A stretch of 64,000 nt of DNA from Dyadobacter jejuensis (GTDB taxonomy: Bacteria > Bacteroidota > Bacteroidia > Cytophagales > Spirosomataceae), in the NCBI RefSeq assembly GCF_003149085.1, contig NZ_QGDT01000001.1, positions 558,001 to 622,000 of the forward strand, read 5' to 3'. A program made the position numbers and the translations under genes. Below the pieces are notes generated by a model. The model did not search any database. It saw only the letters and a program-made list of their open reading frames with translations, and was not told the origin of the DNA. Below are positions 42,402 through 51,132 of the stretch, in pieces; position 1 is the stretch's first letter; each line of letters starts with the position of its first letter.

Positions 42402-43532
42402 TTAGAAGGGGAGGGAGGAAAGAGAAACTTGCAAGTACCGTTGAGCTATGGGCTCCAATAGGGCGTGGGCTCCACTGAAGTGATAGGTTCTATGCCTGTG
42501 GCTGAGTCTTTCTCCTTTATTTAGGAAGTGAGCGGCCGAGCTGGATTCCAATTCATAAAAAGGGCCCATTTGGCTGCCGTCCTCTAGTGGGCCATCGTTA
42601 TAGGCGTTTAACACATCGCCTGCATAAGGGTGGGTGTGGTGCTCCCAGGTCGACTTGAGGTAAGCACCATTCTTATCTAAGTCATAAGTCACTATGGTGA
42701 GCAAGCCTTGTTGCCGGTCGTAGCTTCCAACGATCGGATGGGCCAGGGAGGGTGAAAGCCCGATTTTACTCCTATATTGCCCATCGGCCCGAAGAAATAA
42801 TGCCTTTTCGGCCACCACCAGTCGGTCGGAGGGGATGGGGCCGAAATAATCGGCTGTGAGCCCATTTTGTATATTACCATCGAAAGGGACTATGATGGTC
42901 GTAGTGGCTGAGGGTTTAAACATGCCTAAAATCCATATTCCAATGGCCCCGGTAGACGGAGCCCAGTCGGCTCCATGATTGGTAAGCGCATTGGTGGATT
43001 CATATCCTACTACCTCCAAGTTGGCTAGGTTAGCCAGTGTAAAGGTGTTCTGAATGTCCTTGTGATTGAGGATTCGAACTTTGCGATATATCTCAATGTC
43101 GAATGGTGTTCCTGAGTGATTTTTAAGGGCGGCACGCTTGGAAAAGCTCGCCATTTCGTCATTTCTTTCCAGGCGTTCAAAGGGCTCCGAATCGATAACG
43201 GGGGGAGTTTGCCAATGCTCGAAATCGAAGGAACTGCCAGGTGCGAAGTAAAGGGAAAATTGTCCGCCTTCGGGAGAGAGCCAGAGCCGATCTTCCCCAC
43301 CAAAGGCGTTCATATGTGGGCCGAGTGCACCCGAAGCAATAAGCTCGTAGTTGATCCAGCCATAGCTATTCCCTTCCTTTCCTCCAGCAGTACTGGTCAT
43401 CACCCGGCCTTGGTAGTCGGGTGCCACAGCGACCATGGCTTTGGGGTTATCAGCCGCTTGTAAGAGAATGGTATCCTGATGTTTTTGTAAAAAATCGAGG
43501 TCGTGGCCAAAGCTGCCTTCTGAATGTTTCAT
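42402..43532 (-). CDS. DUF6786 family protein (galactose-mutarotase-like fold)
   Basis: 376 residues, no signal peptide. Recognisable segments include FGGEDRLWLSPEGGQFSLYFAPG, FEHWQTPPVIDSEPFE, GADWAPSTGAIGIWILGMFKPS and NAYNDGPLEDGSQMGPFYELESSSAAHFLNKGERLSHRH. This matches the DUF6786 family, which has a beta-sandwich like aldose epimerases. Cytosolic or exported state is unclear. It lies between gcvT and the Wzi-like barrel and may concern sugar metabolism. Confidence 0.7.
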   Translation of the reverse strand: MKHSEGSFGHDLDFLQKHQDTILLQAADNPKAMVAVAPDYQGRVMTSTAGGKEGNSYGWINYELIASGALGPHMNAFGGEDRLWLSPEGGQFSLYFAPGSSFDFEHWQTPPVIDSEPFERLERNDEMASFSKRAALKNHSGTPFDIEIYRKVRILNHKDIQNTFTLANLANLEVVGYESTNALTNHGADWAPSTGAIGIWILGMFKPSATTTIIVPFDGNIQNGLTADYFGPIPSDRLVVAEKALFLRADGQYRSKIGLSPSLAHPIVGSYDRQQGLLTIVTYDLDKNGAYLKSTWEHHTHPYAGDVLNAYNDGPLEDGSQMGPFYELESSSAAHFLNKGERLSHRHRTYHFSGAHALLEPIAQRYLQVSLSSLPF

Positions 43533-43650
43533 ATCTTTAAAGTAATCTATATATCCTGGTTCGTATCAACAGGGGTACGTTTCTCAAGTCCTAAGTTACT
43601 ATCCTCAGGGTGGTTTATTTTTTATTTTCCTAAGAAGCTCCTGTAGTCCG

Positions 43651-45114
43651 TTAAAATGGCTGTAGTAGGGAAACCCGCAGGCCCGAATTGCGGTCAAGGA
43701 GCCGTCCCCGATCTAGGCTCCAAGCGAGTTTAAGCTGGGTCAGATAACGTTTGTTAAATAGCCATTCGGAAGTTAATAATACAGAAGTTTGTGGTATGGC
43801 GGGTGTTATAGGGGAGTCGTTAGTGCCTCTGTTGCGGGAATAGGATATCCTACAGGCCATGTGGAGGTCGGCCATCAAGTCGGCCTTTACGGCCAAATAC
43901 CATACCTGAATCCGCGTATTTGGGAAATAATAGGGGTGACTCCTGCTCACCTCTTCGGTAACTTCGGTGCGTGGAAGCAGGAATGGAGAGCCTAAGCTTC
44001 GCTGTCGATAGGTCCAGCCCTGCGCATATTGCGAATGGTTAAAGTAGTTGTCATTTCCCTGAAATATGGAATGGTTTCGTAAAAAAGTACTTCCACTCTG
44101 TGAAAGCGTATGGAGGTATTCGAACGCCAACTTGCGGATGGCAGGAAATCGGTAGGGCGACCTTTGAGGCTTCCAGGATAGTCCATACAGCCCATCGGGA
44201 ATATTTTGGAGGGCGGCACCCGAAACATCTTCAAAGGGGTGTTGATGGTAAAACAGGACCATTCCTTTAGGGCTATTCCATTGTAGGGCGAGCTCGTAGG
44301 TGCCCATATGGTTTCCGATGCGGTAGTCCTGATCGAAGGCCGTTAAGTTTGCCGATGCCTTGGGCTTAGTCCCCAGTAGTATGTTGTTCCAATAACGGAG
44401 TGATGAGGGGAGCTTTCCATCCAATGCGATGTCGGGGCGGGATTTGAGGTACTCGGCCTCTCCTCCCCATATGACCTGGTGATGAGTCCCCAAGAACACT
44501 TTGAAAGGGTGTTTTGATTGGCCAATTTGGAGATAAAGATACTTCTGATGCCAATATGATTTTTTAATATAATCGTCGTTATTAATTCCAACTCCAAAGC
44601 CCATATTGATGGAAAAGAGCTGGTTCCAAGGTCTCAAAGGGACGAAATTTCTGCTCGATAACAGGACCCGTGGCCTTGGAAGGGCGTTGGCCGACTGAAT
44701 AAAGTTGCCAGAAGATAGGGTGCTGTCGGATAGTCCTACTTGGGCTTGACTCCTTCCTACATGGAGTTCCCACGGTCCGTAGCTAATGCCAGCGTTGGCT
44801 TCAGGCAATAGTAGGCCAAAATTCCCAAGGCTCCGGTTAAGAACCGGTTGCAGGGCTATGGTGTAATCCCACTTTTGGCTGCTATCGATCTTCTGATAGG
44901 GACGGCTCCATCTTAACCGAACAGAGGAAGCTACAGATCCTTCTGGTGTAGTGCCATACCGGTTCGTTGTGAACCAGAATGGGGCATGCGTCCGCTCATT
45001 GGCGTAAATATCCATTTGCAAACTGGATTGCCATTGTGTAGCTGATGTTTGTGCCTGAGCACAAACATCGATACCAATGAGTAACAAGCAGAACAGTAGT
45101 AACTTTATCAACAT
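43651..45114 (-). CDS. Wzi-type outer-membrane capsule-assembly barrel protein
   Basis: 487 residues. Signal peptide (LLLFCLLLIGIDVCAQAQ), then alternating beta-strand pattern with recurrent aromatic ends (FWFTTNRYG, GPWELHVGRSQAQVGLSDS, FKVFLGTHHQVIWGGEAEY, MVLFYHQHPFEDVSGAALQN, FEYLHTLSQSGS). These fit the capsule-assembly Wzi family of outer-membrane barrels. It ends in LLQPF with a terminal Phe typical of outer-membrane proteins. Likely needed for binding capsule or exopolysaccharide at the cell surface. Confidence 0.8.
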   Translation of the reverse strand: MLIKLLLFCLLLIGIDVCAQAQTSATQWQSSLQMDIYANERTHAPFWFTTNRYGTTPEGSVASSVRLRWSRPYQKIDSSQKWDYTIALQPVLNRSLGNFGLLLPEANAGISYGPWELHVGRSQAQVGLSDSTLSSGNFIQSANALPRPRVLLSSRNFVPLRPWNQLFSINMGFGVGINNDDYIKKSYWHQKYLYLQIGQSKHPFKVFLGTHHQVIWGGEAEYLKSRPDIALDGKLPSSLRYWNNILLGTKPKASANLTAFDQDYRIGNHMGTYELALQWNSPKGMVLFYHQHPFEDVSGAALQNIPDGLYGLSWKPQRSPYRFPAIRKLAFEYLHTLSQSGSTFLRNHSIFQGNDNYFNHSQYAQGWTYRQRSLGSPFLLPRTEVTEEVSRSHPYYFPNTRIQVWYLAVKADLMADLHMACRISYSRNRGTNDSPITPAIPQTSVLLTSEWLFNKRYLTQLKLAWSLDRGRLLDRNSGLRVSLLQPF

Positions 45115-45317
45115 TCAGTTGCGGGTATAATGATGATTGTACCGCATTTGCCATGGCCAGATGCAGGATCAAATATGCCTTATTAAACTGTTTTACCCAA
45201 ATTATTAAATAGATTGATAAAATTCACAATAAAAACTTAATGTTGATTTTAGTATTTAGGGGTATCTGATCGGGATCGAAAACCTAATTTATACGGAAAT
45301 ACGCTGGGTACAAGGCT

Positions 45318-46397
45318 TTATTCGTGCAAATAATTTCCATATCCTACCACCAAAATGGAGATGATGATGGCCAATATTCCATAAATAATGGTGGATAAGG
45401 TTTTACGGCTTACTCCTTTCCATTCCTTAAGGATGAGGCCCCAAGCATTGGCCACTAGAATGATAAATGCCATATGGAGAATCCAGGAACTAGGACCATT
45501 ACCTAGCTTGCTTTCGCCCATGCCATAGAAGAAAAATTGTAAGAACCAGGTGGTGCCGGCCAAGGCTGAAAAAAGATAATTTGAAGCCAGGGGTGTTTTG
45601 GGGTTGGTATAGTCGCCAAAGCTTTTGTTGCGGTAGTTCAGTAACATACACCAGAGGAAGTTGGTGGTAAGCCCGCCGAGCATGATGACGATATAGGTAA
45701 CGTTGTTTTGATATAGAAATTCGCCCGCTCCGGGATTGATATTTTGCCAGAGATGGTTGGCCTCTTCGGCCATGGACTTGCCGGAATCAATACCGAAAGC
45801 GAAACAGGCACTAAGTATACCCGAAATAATGGACACGAATAGTCCCAACCCCAATTTGAATTCTGTTTCTGGCAGATCGGTTCCTTTCCCCTTGAGGTCT
45901 CGGTCTTTCATTGATCCTGCCCAGCCGCATATTACGATGCCTATCACGCAGATCAAGAGGCCTAGGAGAACCATCTGTCCCCAGGTGTTGGTAACCAGGT
46001 CATATATAGAGTCTTTGCCAGCAGTAGGGACGTAATAATAGTAAATAGAGGGTATAAGGGCCCCAAAAACGGAACATAGGCCCAATATGATACTACTACC
46101 CAAGGAGACCCCCAGATAGCGTACCCCGAGCCCATAGGTAAGGCCGCCAATGCCCCAAAGAACACCAAAGATATAGGTGACCCAAATGACGGTATCACTG
46201 GCATGAGCCAGGATGTCCCAAAAGTCAGGAATGGTGAGATAAGCCGCTACGGGAGGGACAATAAGCCAGGAAAATAAGCCTCCCACTATCCAGTAACTCT
46301 CCCAAGACCATCCCTTTACTTTTTTGTAAGGTATATAAAAACTGCCAGAGGCAAAGCCTCCAAAAAAATGAAAAATAACACCTAAAATTGCTTGCAT
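45318..46397 (-). CDS. rhaT: L-rhamnose-proton symporter (RhaT family)
   Basis: 359 residues with about ten hydrophobic spans. RhaT features: the N-terminal HFFGGFASGSFYIPYKKVKGWSWESYWIVGGLFSWLIVPP, YGLGVRYLGVSLGSSIILGLCSVFGALIP, and FLWCMLLNYRNKSFGDYTNPKTPLASNYLFSALAGTTWFLQFFFYGMGESKLG near 275. Rhamnose or a related 6-deoxysugar import is likely. No rhaA/B/D in the window, but sugar-acid enzymes occur at 52-56 kb. Confidence 0.93.
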   Translation of the reverse strand: MQAILGVIFHFFGGFASGSFYIPYKKVKGWSWESYWIVGGLFSWLIVPPVAAYLTIPDFWDILAHASDTVIWVTYIFGVLWGIGGLTYGLGVRYLGVSLGSSIILGLCSVFGALIPSIYYYYVPTAGKDSIYDLVTNTWGQMVLLGLLICVIGIVICGWAGSMKDRDLKGKGTDLPETEFKLGLGLFVSIISGILSACFAFGIDSGKSMAEEANHLWQNINPGAGEFLYQNNVTYIVIMLGGLTTNFLWCMLLNYRNKSFGDYTNPKTPLASNYLFSALAGTTWFLQFFFYGMGESKLGNGPSSWILHMAFIILVANAWGLILKEWKGVSRKTLSTIIYGILAIIISILVVGYGNYLHE

Positions 46398-46521
46398 TGC
46401 ACGAGGTATTGATGGTTTTAAAAAATTCTAGAAATGGAATTTGTCCATAAATTACCCTGAAAGATGCAATGTGCTATTGAAAGAGCCATCCTGTACCGTA
46501 CTGCCTTCTATAAATTAGAAA

Positions 46522-47229
46522 TTATTCTTCCGAAAAAAGTTGAGCTTCTAGGTCGTCCATAGTCCCGTCGTCCGAAACAAACAATTCCCTAGGTTTTCTA
46601 CCGGACTCGGGATTGATGGTCATAAAATTCCGGTACTGCTCATCGGAAATTAAACGGAGTTGCAATGCCCGTTTAAGAACCATGGGAAAGGGGACTCGAA
46701 AGAAAGTCGCAATGTCGGAGGCCAGAAATTCGGGAATCTTGACGATATCCTTCCTAAAGAAACTTTCCACCTCTTTTAATGGAAGTAAAGCCTCAAAAAC
46801 AAGCTGTTCGGATCTATTAAAGAGAGATTCTGCTGTGGTATAAAGGGAGTGTAGGCCCAGGGATACGGTAAGTAGGTGAATCTGGTAGTTGCGCTCCGTT
46901 GCTTCGGTGGCGGCATTGACGAAAATCCACCCTTTTTGTTGAAAAATGGCGGAAAAGCCTTTGAATTCAGCCTCACATCCATGGAGCTGGGCGATCTTCA
47001 TTCCCTCCGGATAAGGGAGTTTATGGCCTATATGGGCTACAATATCCTGAGCAAACGATATGTCGGCCACCTCACCTGGAGGCTCTATGATCCACTCTTT
47101 CTGGACGAGTCGCTGAAATAAATCGTCGGCCAATGGGTGGTGTTGTAGCTGGCCTAGGCGGAGTACAATACGGTTTGCATGTACGGAGAAATCCAACGGG
47201 AGCTGGTTTTTAGGGAGCTTTTTAGCCAT
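46522..47229 (-). CDS. ImmA/IrrE-like protein without an intact zinc motif
   Basis: 235 residues. The layout resembles ImmA/IrrE metallopeptidases: the N-terminal half has short beta-helix elements, and a helix HLLTVSLGLHSL stands where the HExxH zinc motif would be, but E is absent. A segment LVFEALLPLKEVESFF...LASDIATFFRVPFPMVLKRALQLRLISDEQY follows, matching the C-terminal helices of IrrE. It is probably a regulatory relic. It lies next to gldD. The family assignment is tentative. Confidence 0.5.
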   Translation of the reverse strand: MAKKLPKNQLPLDFSVHANRIVLRLGQLQHHPLADDLFQRLVQKEWIIEPPGEVADISFAQDIVAHIGHKLPYPEGMKIAQLHGCEAEFKGFSAIFQQKGWIFVNAATEATERNYQIHLLTVSLGLHSLYTTAESLFNRSEQLVFEALLPLKEVESFFRKDIVKIPEFLASDIATFFRVPFPMVLKRALQLRLISDEQYRNFMTINPESGRKPRELFVSDDGTMDDLEAQLFSEE

Positions 47230-47306
47230 GACCGGGTAACTTATAAGATGATGCGCCTATCAAAGATACGGGTTAAATTGCTCGAAGACAATAAGCTAAA
47301 GGTGTT

Positions 47307-47906
47307 TTAGTTCCAAGTTAAGGTGTTGAGTAGATGCACCATATCTTGTTGGATAAAGTCGATGGCAGGAGCCAACGAATCGTTCTTTACCGCAGTCGGA
47401 AAATAGATGGCACCTCTCAAAAAATGGCGGCTGCTGTCGGTGGTATAGAACTGATACGGGCTTGGTACGGGGCCTTCTATCTTGAAAATGATGGCCGTTT
47501 TGCCGGTTTTCGACAGTACGCGTTGTTCTTGAATGGAGGAGGCCCTTATCTGGTGCTTTGCTGCGAGCTTATAGCTGTCGTCTATATATTGATGCAAAAG
47601 GGTAGGGTTTCCGTTCAGAGGCTTGTAGGTGATCTGAATATTAGCGTCTATATCGGGGTAATGAATGAAGATCCAGTCTTTGCCAGCCGTTTTGAAGGTG
47701 TCGGGAAGGACTTGGGCCCATCTTGATACGTCGAATTGATAGGGGTATTTTTTATCGACTTTCACGTACCGGTGTGCGGGTAAGTTAAGCCGGTTATAGC
47801 CCTTAGGTTTGGGGGCATAGTAGGCCTCTTTTTGCTGGCCACAGCCTGCTACTAGAATGAGGCAAGCCCAAAGTATGGTGTAAAAATAAGTAGGTGTGAA
47901 TTTCAT
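47307..47906 (-). CDS. gldD: Gliding motility lipoprotein GldD
   Basis: 199 residues. Signal peptide with lipobox LVAGCGQQ (Cys about residue 22). The GldD core starts YYAPKPKGYNRLNLPAHRYVKVDKKYPYQFDVSRWA and is followed by WIFIHYPDIDANIQITYKPLN and a C-terminal YFPTAVKNDSLAPAIDFIQQDM. GldD is an envelope lipoprotein essential for gliding and T9SS function in Flavobacterium. It usually lies beside gldE, but here gldE is at 11969-13273. Terminator-like repeat follows. Confidence 0.88.
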   Translation of the reverse strand: MKFTPTYFYTILWACLILVAGCGQQKEAYYAPKPKGYNRLNLPAHRYVKVDKKYPYQFDVSRWAQVLPDTFKTAGKDWIFIHYPDIDANIQITYKPLNGNPTLLHQYIDDSYKLAAKHQIRASSIQEQRVLSKTGKTAIIFKIEGPVPSPYQFYTTDSSRHFLRGAIYFPTAVKNDSLAPAIDFIQQDMVHLLNTLTWN

Positions 47907-47960
47907 TTTAAGCCATCTGACAAGTCACAAAGCTAACGAAATCCTTGGGTTTTTATTGAA

Positions 47961-48014
47961 ATGGGGCCCGTGCTGACTCTCAAAAATAATTGAGTGAACA
48001 ATTCCGGGCCCCAT
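47961..48014 (-). terminator. Stem-loop downstream of glmS
   Basis: Perfect 10 bp arms ATGGGGCCCG (47961-47970) and CGGGCCCCAT (48005-48014) with a 34 bp loop containing a small inner CTCA/TGAG pairing. Minus strand continues TTCAATAAAAACCC. Placed 8 bp after the glmS stop. Confidence 0.6.
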
Positions 48015-48022
48015 GCTGAACA

Positions 48023-49861
48023 TTATTCGACGGTCACCGATTTGGCTAGGTTTCGGGGCTGATCCACGTTTCGTCCCCGCATGACAGCGATGTAGTAGGA
48101 CAGCAACTGTAGAGGGATAACCGATACCAAGGGGGTCAGAAGCTCATGTACCTGAGGAACTTCTATAACGAAGTCGACCATGCCTGGTATCCGTGTATCA
48201 CCTTGGGTAATAATGGCGATGACCCTGCCTTTTCTGGCCTTCACTTCTTGAATGTTGGATACAATTTTATCATAGGATCCATCCTTGGTGGCTAGGAAGA
48301 CCACGGGCATATCTTCGTCGATCAAGGCGATTGGCCCGTGTTTCATTTCGGCAGCGGGGTATCCTTCTGCATGGATATAGGAGATTTCCTTCAGCTTTAG
48401 GGCGCCTTCTAGGGCCACGGGGAAATTGAGCCCCCTTCCCAAATAGATGAAGTTGCGGGCATAGGTAAATATAAAGGCGATTTCTTTGATTTTGTCGGCG
48501 TATTCAAATACCTGTTGCACCTTAGTCGGTATGGTCTCTAGCTCAATGAGCAGCTGCCTATAGGTGTCTTCGGTGAGGGCGCCTTTACGTCTGGCCACGG
48601 CAATGGCCATTTGGGTTAGTACGGTCACCTGGGCCGTAAAGGCTTTGGTGCTAGCAACTCCTATTTCGGGCCCAGCGTGGGTATAGGCTCCGGCATGGGT
48701 GGCACGGGCAATGGACGAACCGACCACGTTGCAAACTCCAAAAATGGTAGCCCCTTTGGACTTGGCGAGTTCTATGGCCGCTAGGGTATCGGCGGTCTCT
48801 CCCGATTGGGAGATGGCTATCACCACGTCATTCTCGCCAATGACTGGGTTACGATACCTAAACTCGGATGCATATTCCACCTCTACATTGATGCGGGCCA
48901 GCTCTTCAAAAAGATACTCAGCCACTAGTCCAGCGTGCCAGGATGTTCCGCAGGCTACGATCACGATTCGGTCGGCCTGGGCGAGCTTGTTCATATAGTT
49001 CTCTAGTCCCCCCAGTTGAAGGTGTCCTTCACTGGCTATGAGCCGACCGCGCATACTGTCGGCTATAGAACGTGGTTGCTCGAAGATCTCCTTGATCATA
49101 AAATGATCGTAGCCCCCCTTCTCTATGGTGGCGAGTTCCATTTCGAGCTTTTGAATATAAGGAATGGTAGGAAGGTTGTCTAGGTCGCTAATGGTCAGTT
49201 TATTGTCCCGTACCATTGCTACTTGGTAGTCGTCGAGGTATACCACATCTTTGGTGTACTCTATAATGGGGGTAGCGTCGGAGGCGAAAAAGAACTCGTC
49301 TACTCCTAGCCCTATCACCAGTGGGCTTCCTTTGCGAGCGGCTATCAGCTGCTGTGGGGCATCACGGTCAAGAATCACGATGGCATAGGCCCCTACAATT
49401 TCTTTTAATGCGATACGAACCGCTCCTTCGAGGTTCTCCCCAGTCTCTTTGCGGATCTCTTCGATAAAGTGGATCAGTACCTCCGTATCGGTATCACTGG
49501 CGAATTGGTGTCCCTTTTTAAGTAGGTTTTGTTTTATCGCCCCATAGTTTTCTATGATCCCGTTATGGATGATGGCCAAGGAGTGGTCGTTCGAGAAATG
49601 GGGGTGTGCATTACGGTCATTGGGCTCCCCATGAGTGGCCCACCGAGTATGGCCTATCCCCACGGTCGAAGTCGTTGGTTTGTCGGCCATGATGGCTTCC
49701 AGCTCCGAGACTTTCCCCTTTTTCTTATAAATGTTCAATTGGTTGCCGTCTATTAGCGCTACACCCGAACTATCATACCCTCTATATTCAAGCCGCTTCA
49801 ATCCTTTCACTACAATAGGGTAGGCCTGCTTATTTCCAATGTATGCTACAATTCCGCACAT
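48023..49861 (-). CDS. glmS: Glutamine--fructose-6-phosphate aminotransferase
   Basis: First step of UDP-GlcNAc synthesis, feeding peptidoglycan and LPS. 612 residues. N-terminal class II glutaminase with catalytic Cys after the initiator (MCGIVAYIGNK), GHTRWATHGEPND. Two SIS domains follow (GTSWHAGLVAEYLFEEL, SQSGETADTLAAIELAKSKG, and ALKLKEISYIHAEGYPAAEMKHGPIALI), and the end is DQPRNLAKSVTVE as usual. A full promoter is at 49907-49938. No glmS ribozyme is seen in the 46 nt leader. Confidence 0.98.
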   Translation of the reverse strand: MCGIVAYIGNKQAYPIVVKGLKRLEYRGYDSSGVALIDGNQLNIYKKKGKVSELEAIMADKPTTSTVGIGHTRWATHGEPNDRNAHPHFSNDHSLAIIHNGIIENYGAIKQNLLKKGHQFASDTDTEVLIHFIEEIRKETGENLEGAVRIALKEIVGAYAIVILDRDAPQQLIAARKGSPLVIGLGVDEFFFASDATPIIEYTKDVVYLDDYQVAMVRDNKLTISDLDNLPTIPYIQKLEMELATIEKGGYDHFMIKEIFEQPRSIADSMRGRLIASEGHLQLGGLENYMNKLAQADRIVIVACGTSWHAGLVAEYLFEELARINVEVEYASEFRYRNPVIGENDVVIAISQSGETADTLAAIELAKSKGATIFGVCNVVGSSIARATHAGAYTHAGPEIGVASTKAFTAQVTVLTQMAIAVARRKGALTEDTYRQLLIELETIPTKVQQVFEYADKIKEIAFIFTYARNFIYLGRGLNFPVALEGALKLKEISYIHAEGYPAAEMKHGPIALIDEDMPVVFLATKDGSYDKIVSNIQEVKARKGRVIAIITQGDTRIPGMVDFVIEVPQVHELLTPLVSVIPLQLLSYYIAVMRGRNVDQPRNLAKSVTVE

Positions 49862-49906
49862 CTTCTTTTCGATTTAAATGACTTGATCGAGTATCTTAAA
49901 TGGATG

Positions 49907-49938
49907 CAAATTAATGGGAAAAATAGGGCTATATCAAA
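49907..49938 (-). promoter_or_regulatory. glmS: glmS promoter
   Basis: TTTG (complement of 49935-49938), 20 bp spacer, TTAATTTG (complement of 49907-49914). One mismatch to TAnnTTTG. 46 bp before the ATG. Confidence 0.65.
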
Positions 49939-50046
49939 TGTTTTGGAATAGAATAGGTCAATTAACACTCCTAAGTTAAGGGTGTTCGAACACAATTATT
50001 TATTAAATATTTTTAAAAAATAATATAGCTAATTGGGGGGGAGATA

Positions 50047-50088
50047 CTAAAAAAGCCTCCTCCATATTCTTGGAAGAGGCTTTTTTAG
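50047..50088 (-). terminator. Terminator after the starch synthase gene
   Basis: Arms 50047-50064 and 50071-50088 (CTAAAAAAGCCTC... / ...GAGGCTTTTTTAG) pair over 18 bp with one G-U pair. Followed by T-rich sequence on the minus strand. Confidence 0.85.
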
Positions 50089-50104
50089 AAGGATGCTCTG
50101 AGGA

Positions 50105-50911
50105 TTAGTTCAGTAGATCCGTATACAAATTGTAGTACGACTCGGAGAAGTTAGCCTCCTCTTCGTCCAACTCTACCTTTTTAGGGGTTTCATTGAAGAT
50201 TTGATTCAATAGCTCGCCACAATTCTCTTCGGCTTTCAGTACGGCATCCGCATAGGCGCAGCCAATTTTCACAAAGCCTTCAAAGTCGGCAGAATGCAAA
50301 TGTGCTAAGGCCTCATCGCTTACATCCATGGCCTTGGCCTTGGATTGAAGGTCGGCGTCGAATTTATAATCGAAAGCGTTATTATGAACCGTGAATACGC
50401 TCTTGGTATCCTTAAACATCGGATCGTTCCGATAGGTTGTCTTCAAATACATGGGGATTAGGGCGGTCATCCAGTCGTTACAGTGAACGACATCGGGGGC
50501 CCAGCCTAATTTTTTGACCGTTTCGAGTACTCCTTTGCAAAAGAAAATAGATCGTTCGTCGTTGTCATCATAAAAATTGTTTTCTTTGTCGAAGAAAACA
50601 GATTTACGGTGGAAATAATCGTCGTTGTCGATGAAATAAACCTGTAATTTAGCGTTTGGAATGGAAGCGACCTTGATAATCAAGGGTTTTTCTTCGTCTC
50701 CAACGGTAATATTTATTCCTGAGAGTCTAACTACTTCATGAAGCCGGTTTTTGCGCTCATTGATAAGACCAAATCTTGGGACCAAAATCCTGATTTCGGC
50801 TCCTCGCTCCTGCATTGCTTGTGGCAGCCTGCGCACATAATCAGCAACATCGGTAGTTTGAAGGAAAGGATTGATTTCACTGGCTACATACAAAATTCGT
50901 AGTTTCTCCAT
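50105..50911 (-). CDS. Half-length GT5 glycogen/starch synthase-type protein
   Basis: 268 residues, against about 480 for a full glycogen synthase. Only the N-terminal GT5 Rossmann domain is present: ILYVASEINPFLQTTDVADYVRRLPQAMQERGAEIRILVPRFG, DVVHCNDWMTALIPMYLKTTY, VFTVHNNAFDYKF. The KTGG motif is replaced by QTTD. The C-terminal UDP/ADP-glucose-binding half is missing, so it is probably not an ordinary synthase. This truncated form next to panC is a known conserved arrangement in Cytophagales-type genomes, so it appears to be a real protein, not a fresh truncation. Full promoter at 50943-50974. Confidence 0.85.
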   Translation of the reverse strand: MEKLRILYVASEINPFLQTTDVADYVRRLPQAMQERGAEIRILVPRFGLINERKNRLHEVVRLSGINITVGDEEKPLIIKVASIPNAKLQVYFIDNDDYFHRKSVFFDKENNFYDDNDERSIFFCKGVLETVKKLGWAPDVVHCNDWMTALIPMYLKTTYRNDPMFKDTKSVFTVHNNAFDYKFDADLQSKAKAMDVSDEALAHLHSADFEGFVKIGCAYADAVLKAEENCGELLNQIFNETPKKVELDEEEANFSESYYNLYTDLLN

Positions 50912-50942
50912 AGATATTAGCAGTTTGTGAAAAAAAGTTTTG

Positions 50943-50974
50943 CAAAATTATACAAAAAAAATCGCATTTTCAAA
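50943..50974 (-). promoter_or_regulatory. Promoter of the GT5 gene
   Basis: TTTG (complement of 50971-50974), 20 bp spacer, TAATTTTG (complement of 50943-50950). Both boxes match the consensus perfectly, about 32 bp before the ATG. Confidence 0.85.
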
Positions 50975-51132
50975 AGATATTCCAAACTAATTATGATATT
51001 GCAGGCATTTTCCTTTAAATTGCCCAGTTGCTTCCGCGCTCAGGAAAGGTCCTTTGGCGTCCATTTTTTATGACTCCTAGTGCCAGAAGCCAACCGGTCA
51101 TCCCGTTCTTTTAATACCTTCAAGTACCCGGA

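Noticed and set aside
46522-47229. The IrrE-like protein considered as an active metallopeptidase
   Set aside because: The HExxH motif is not present, so no zinc site can be proposed.
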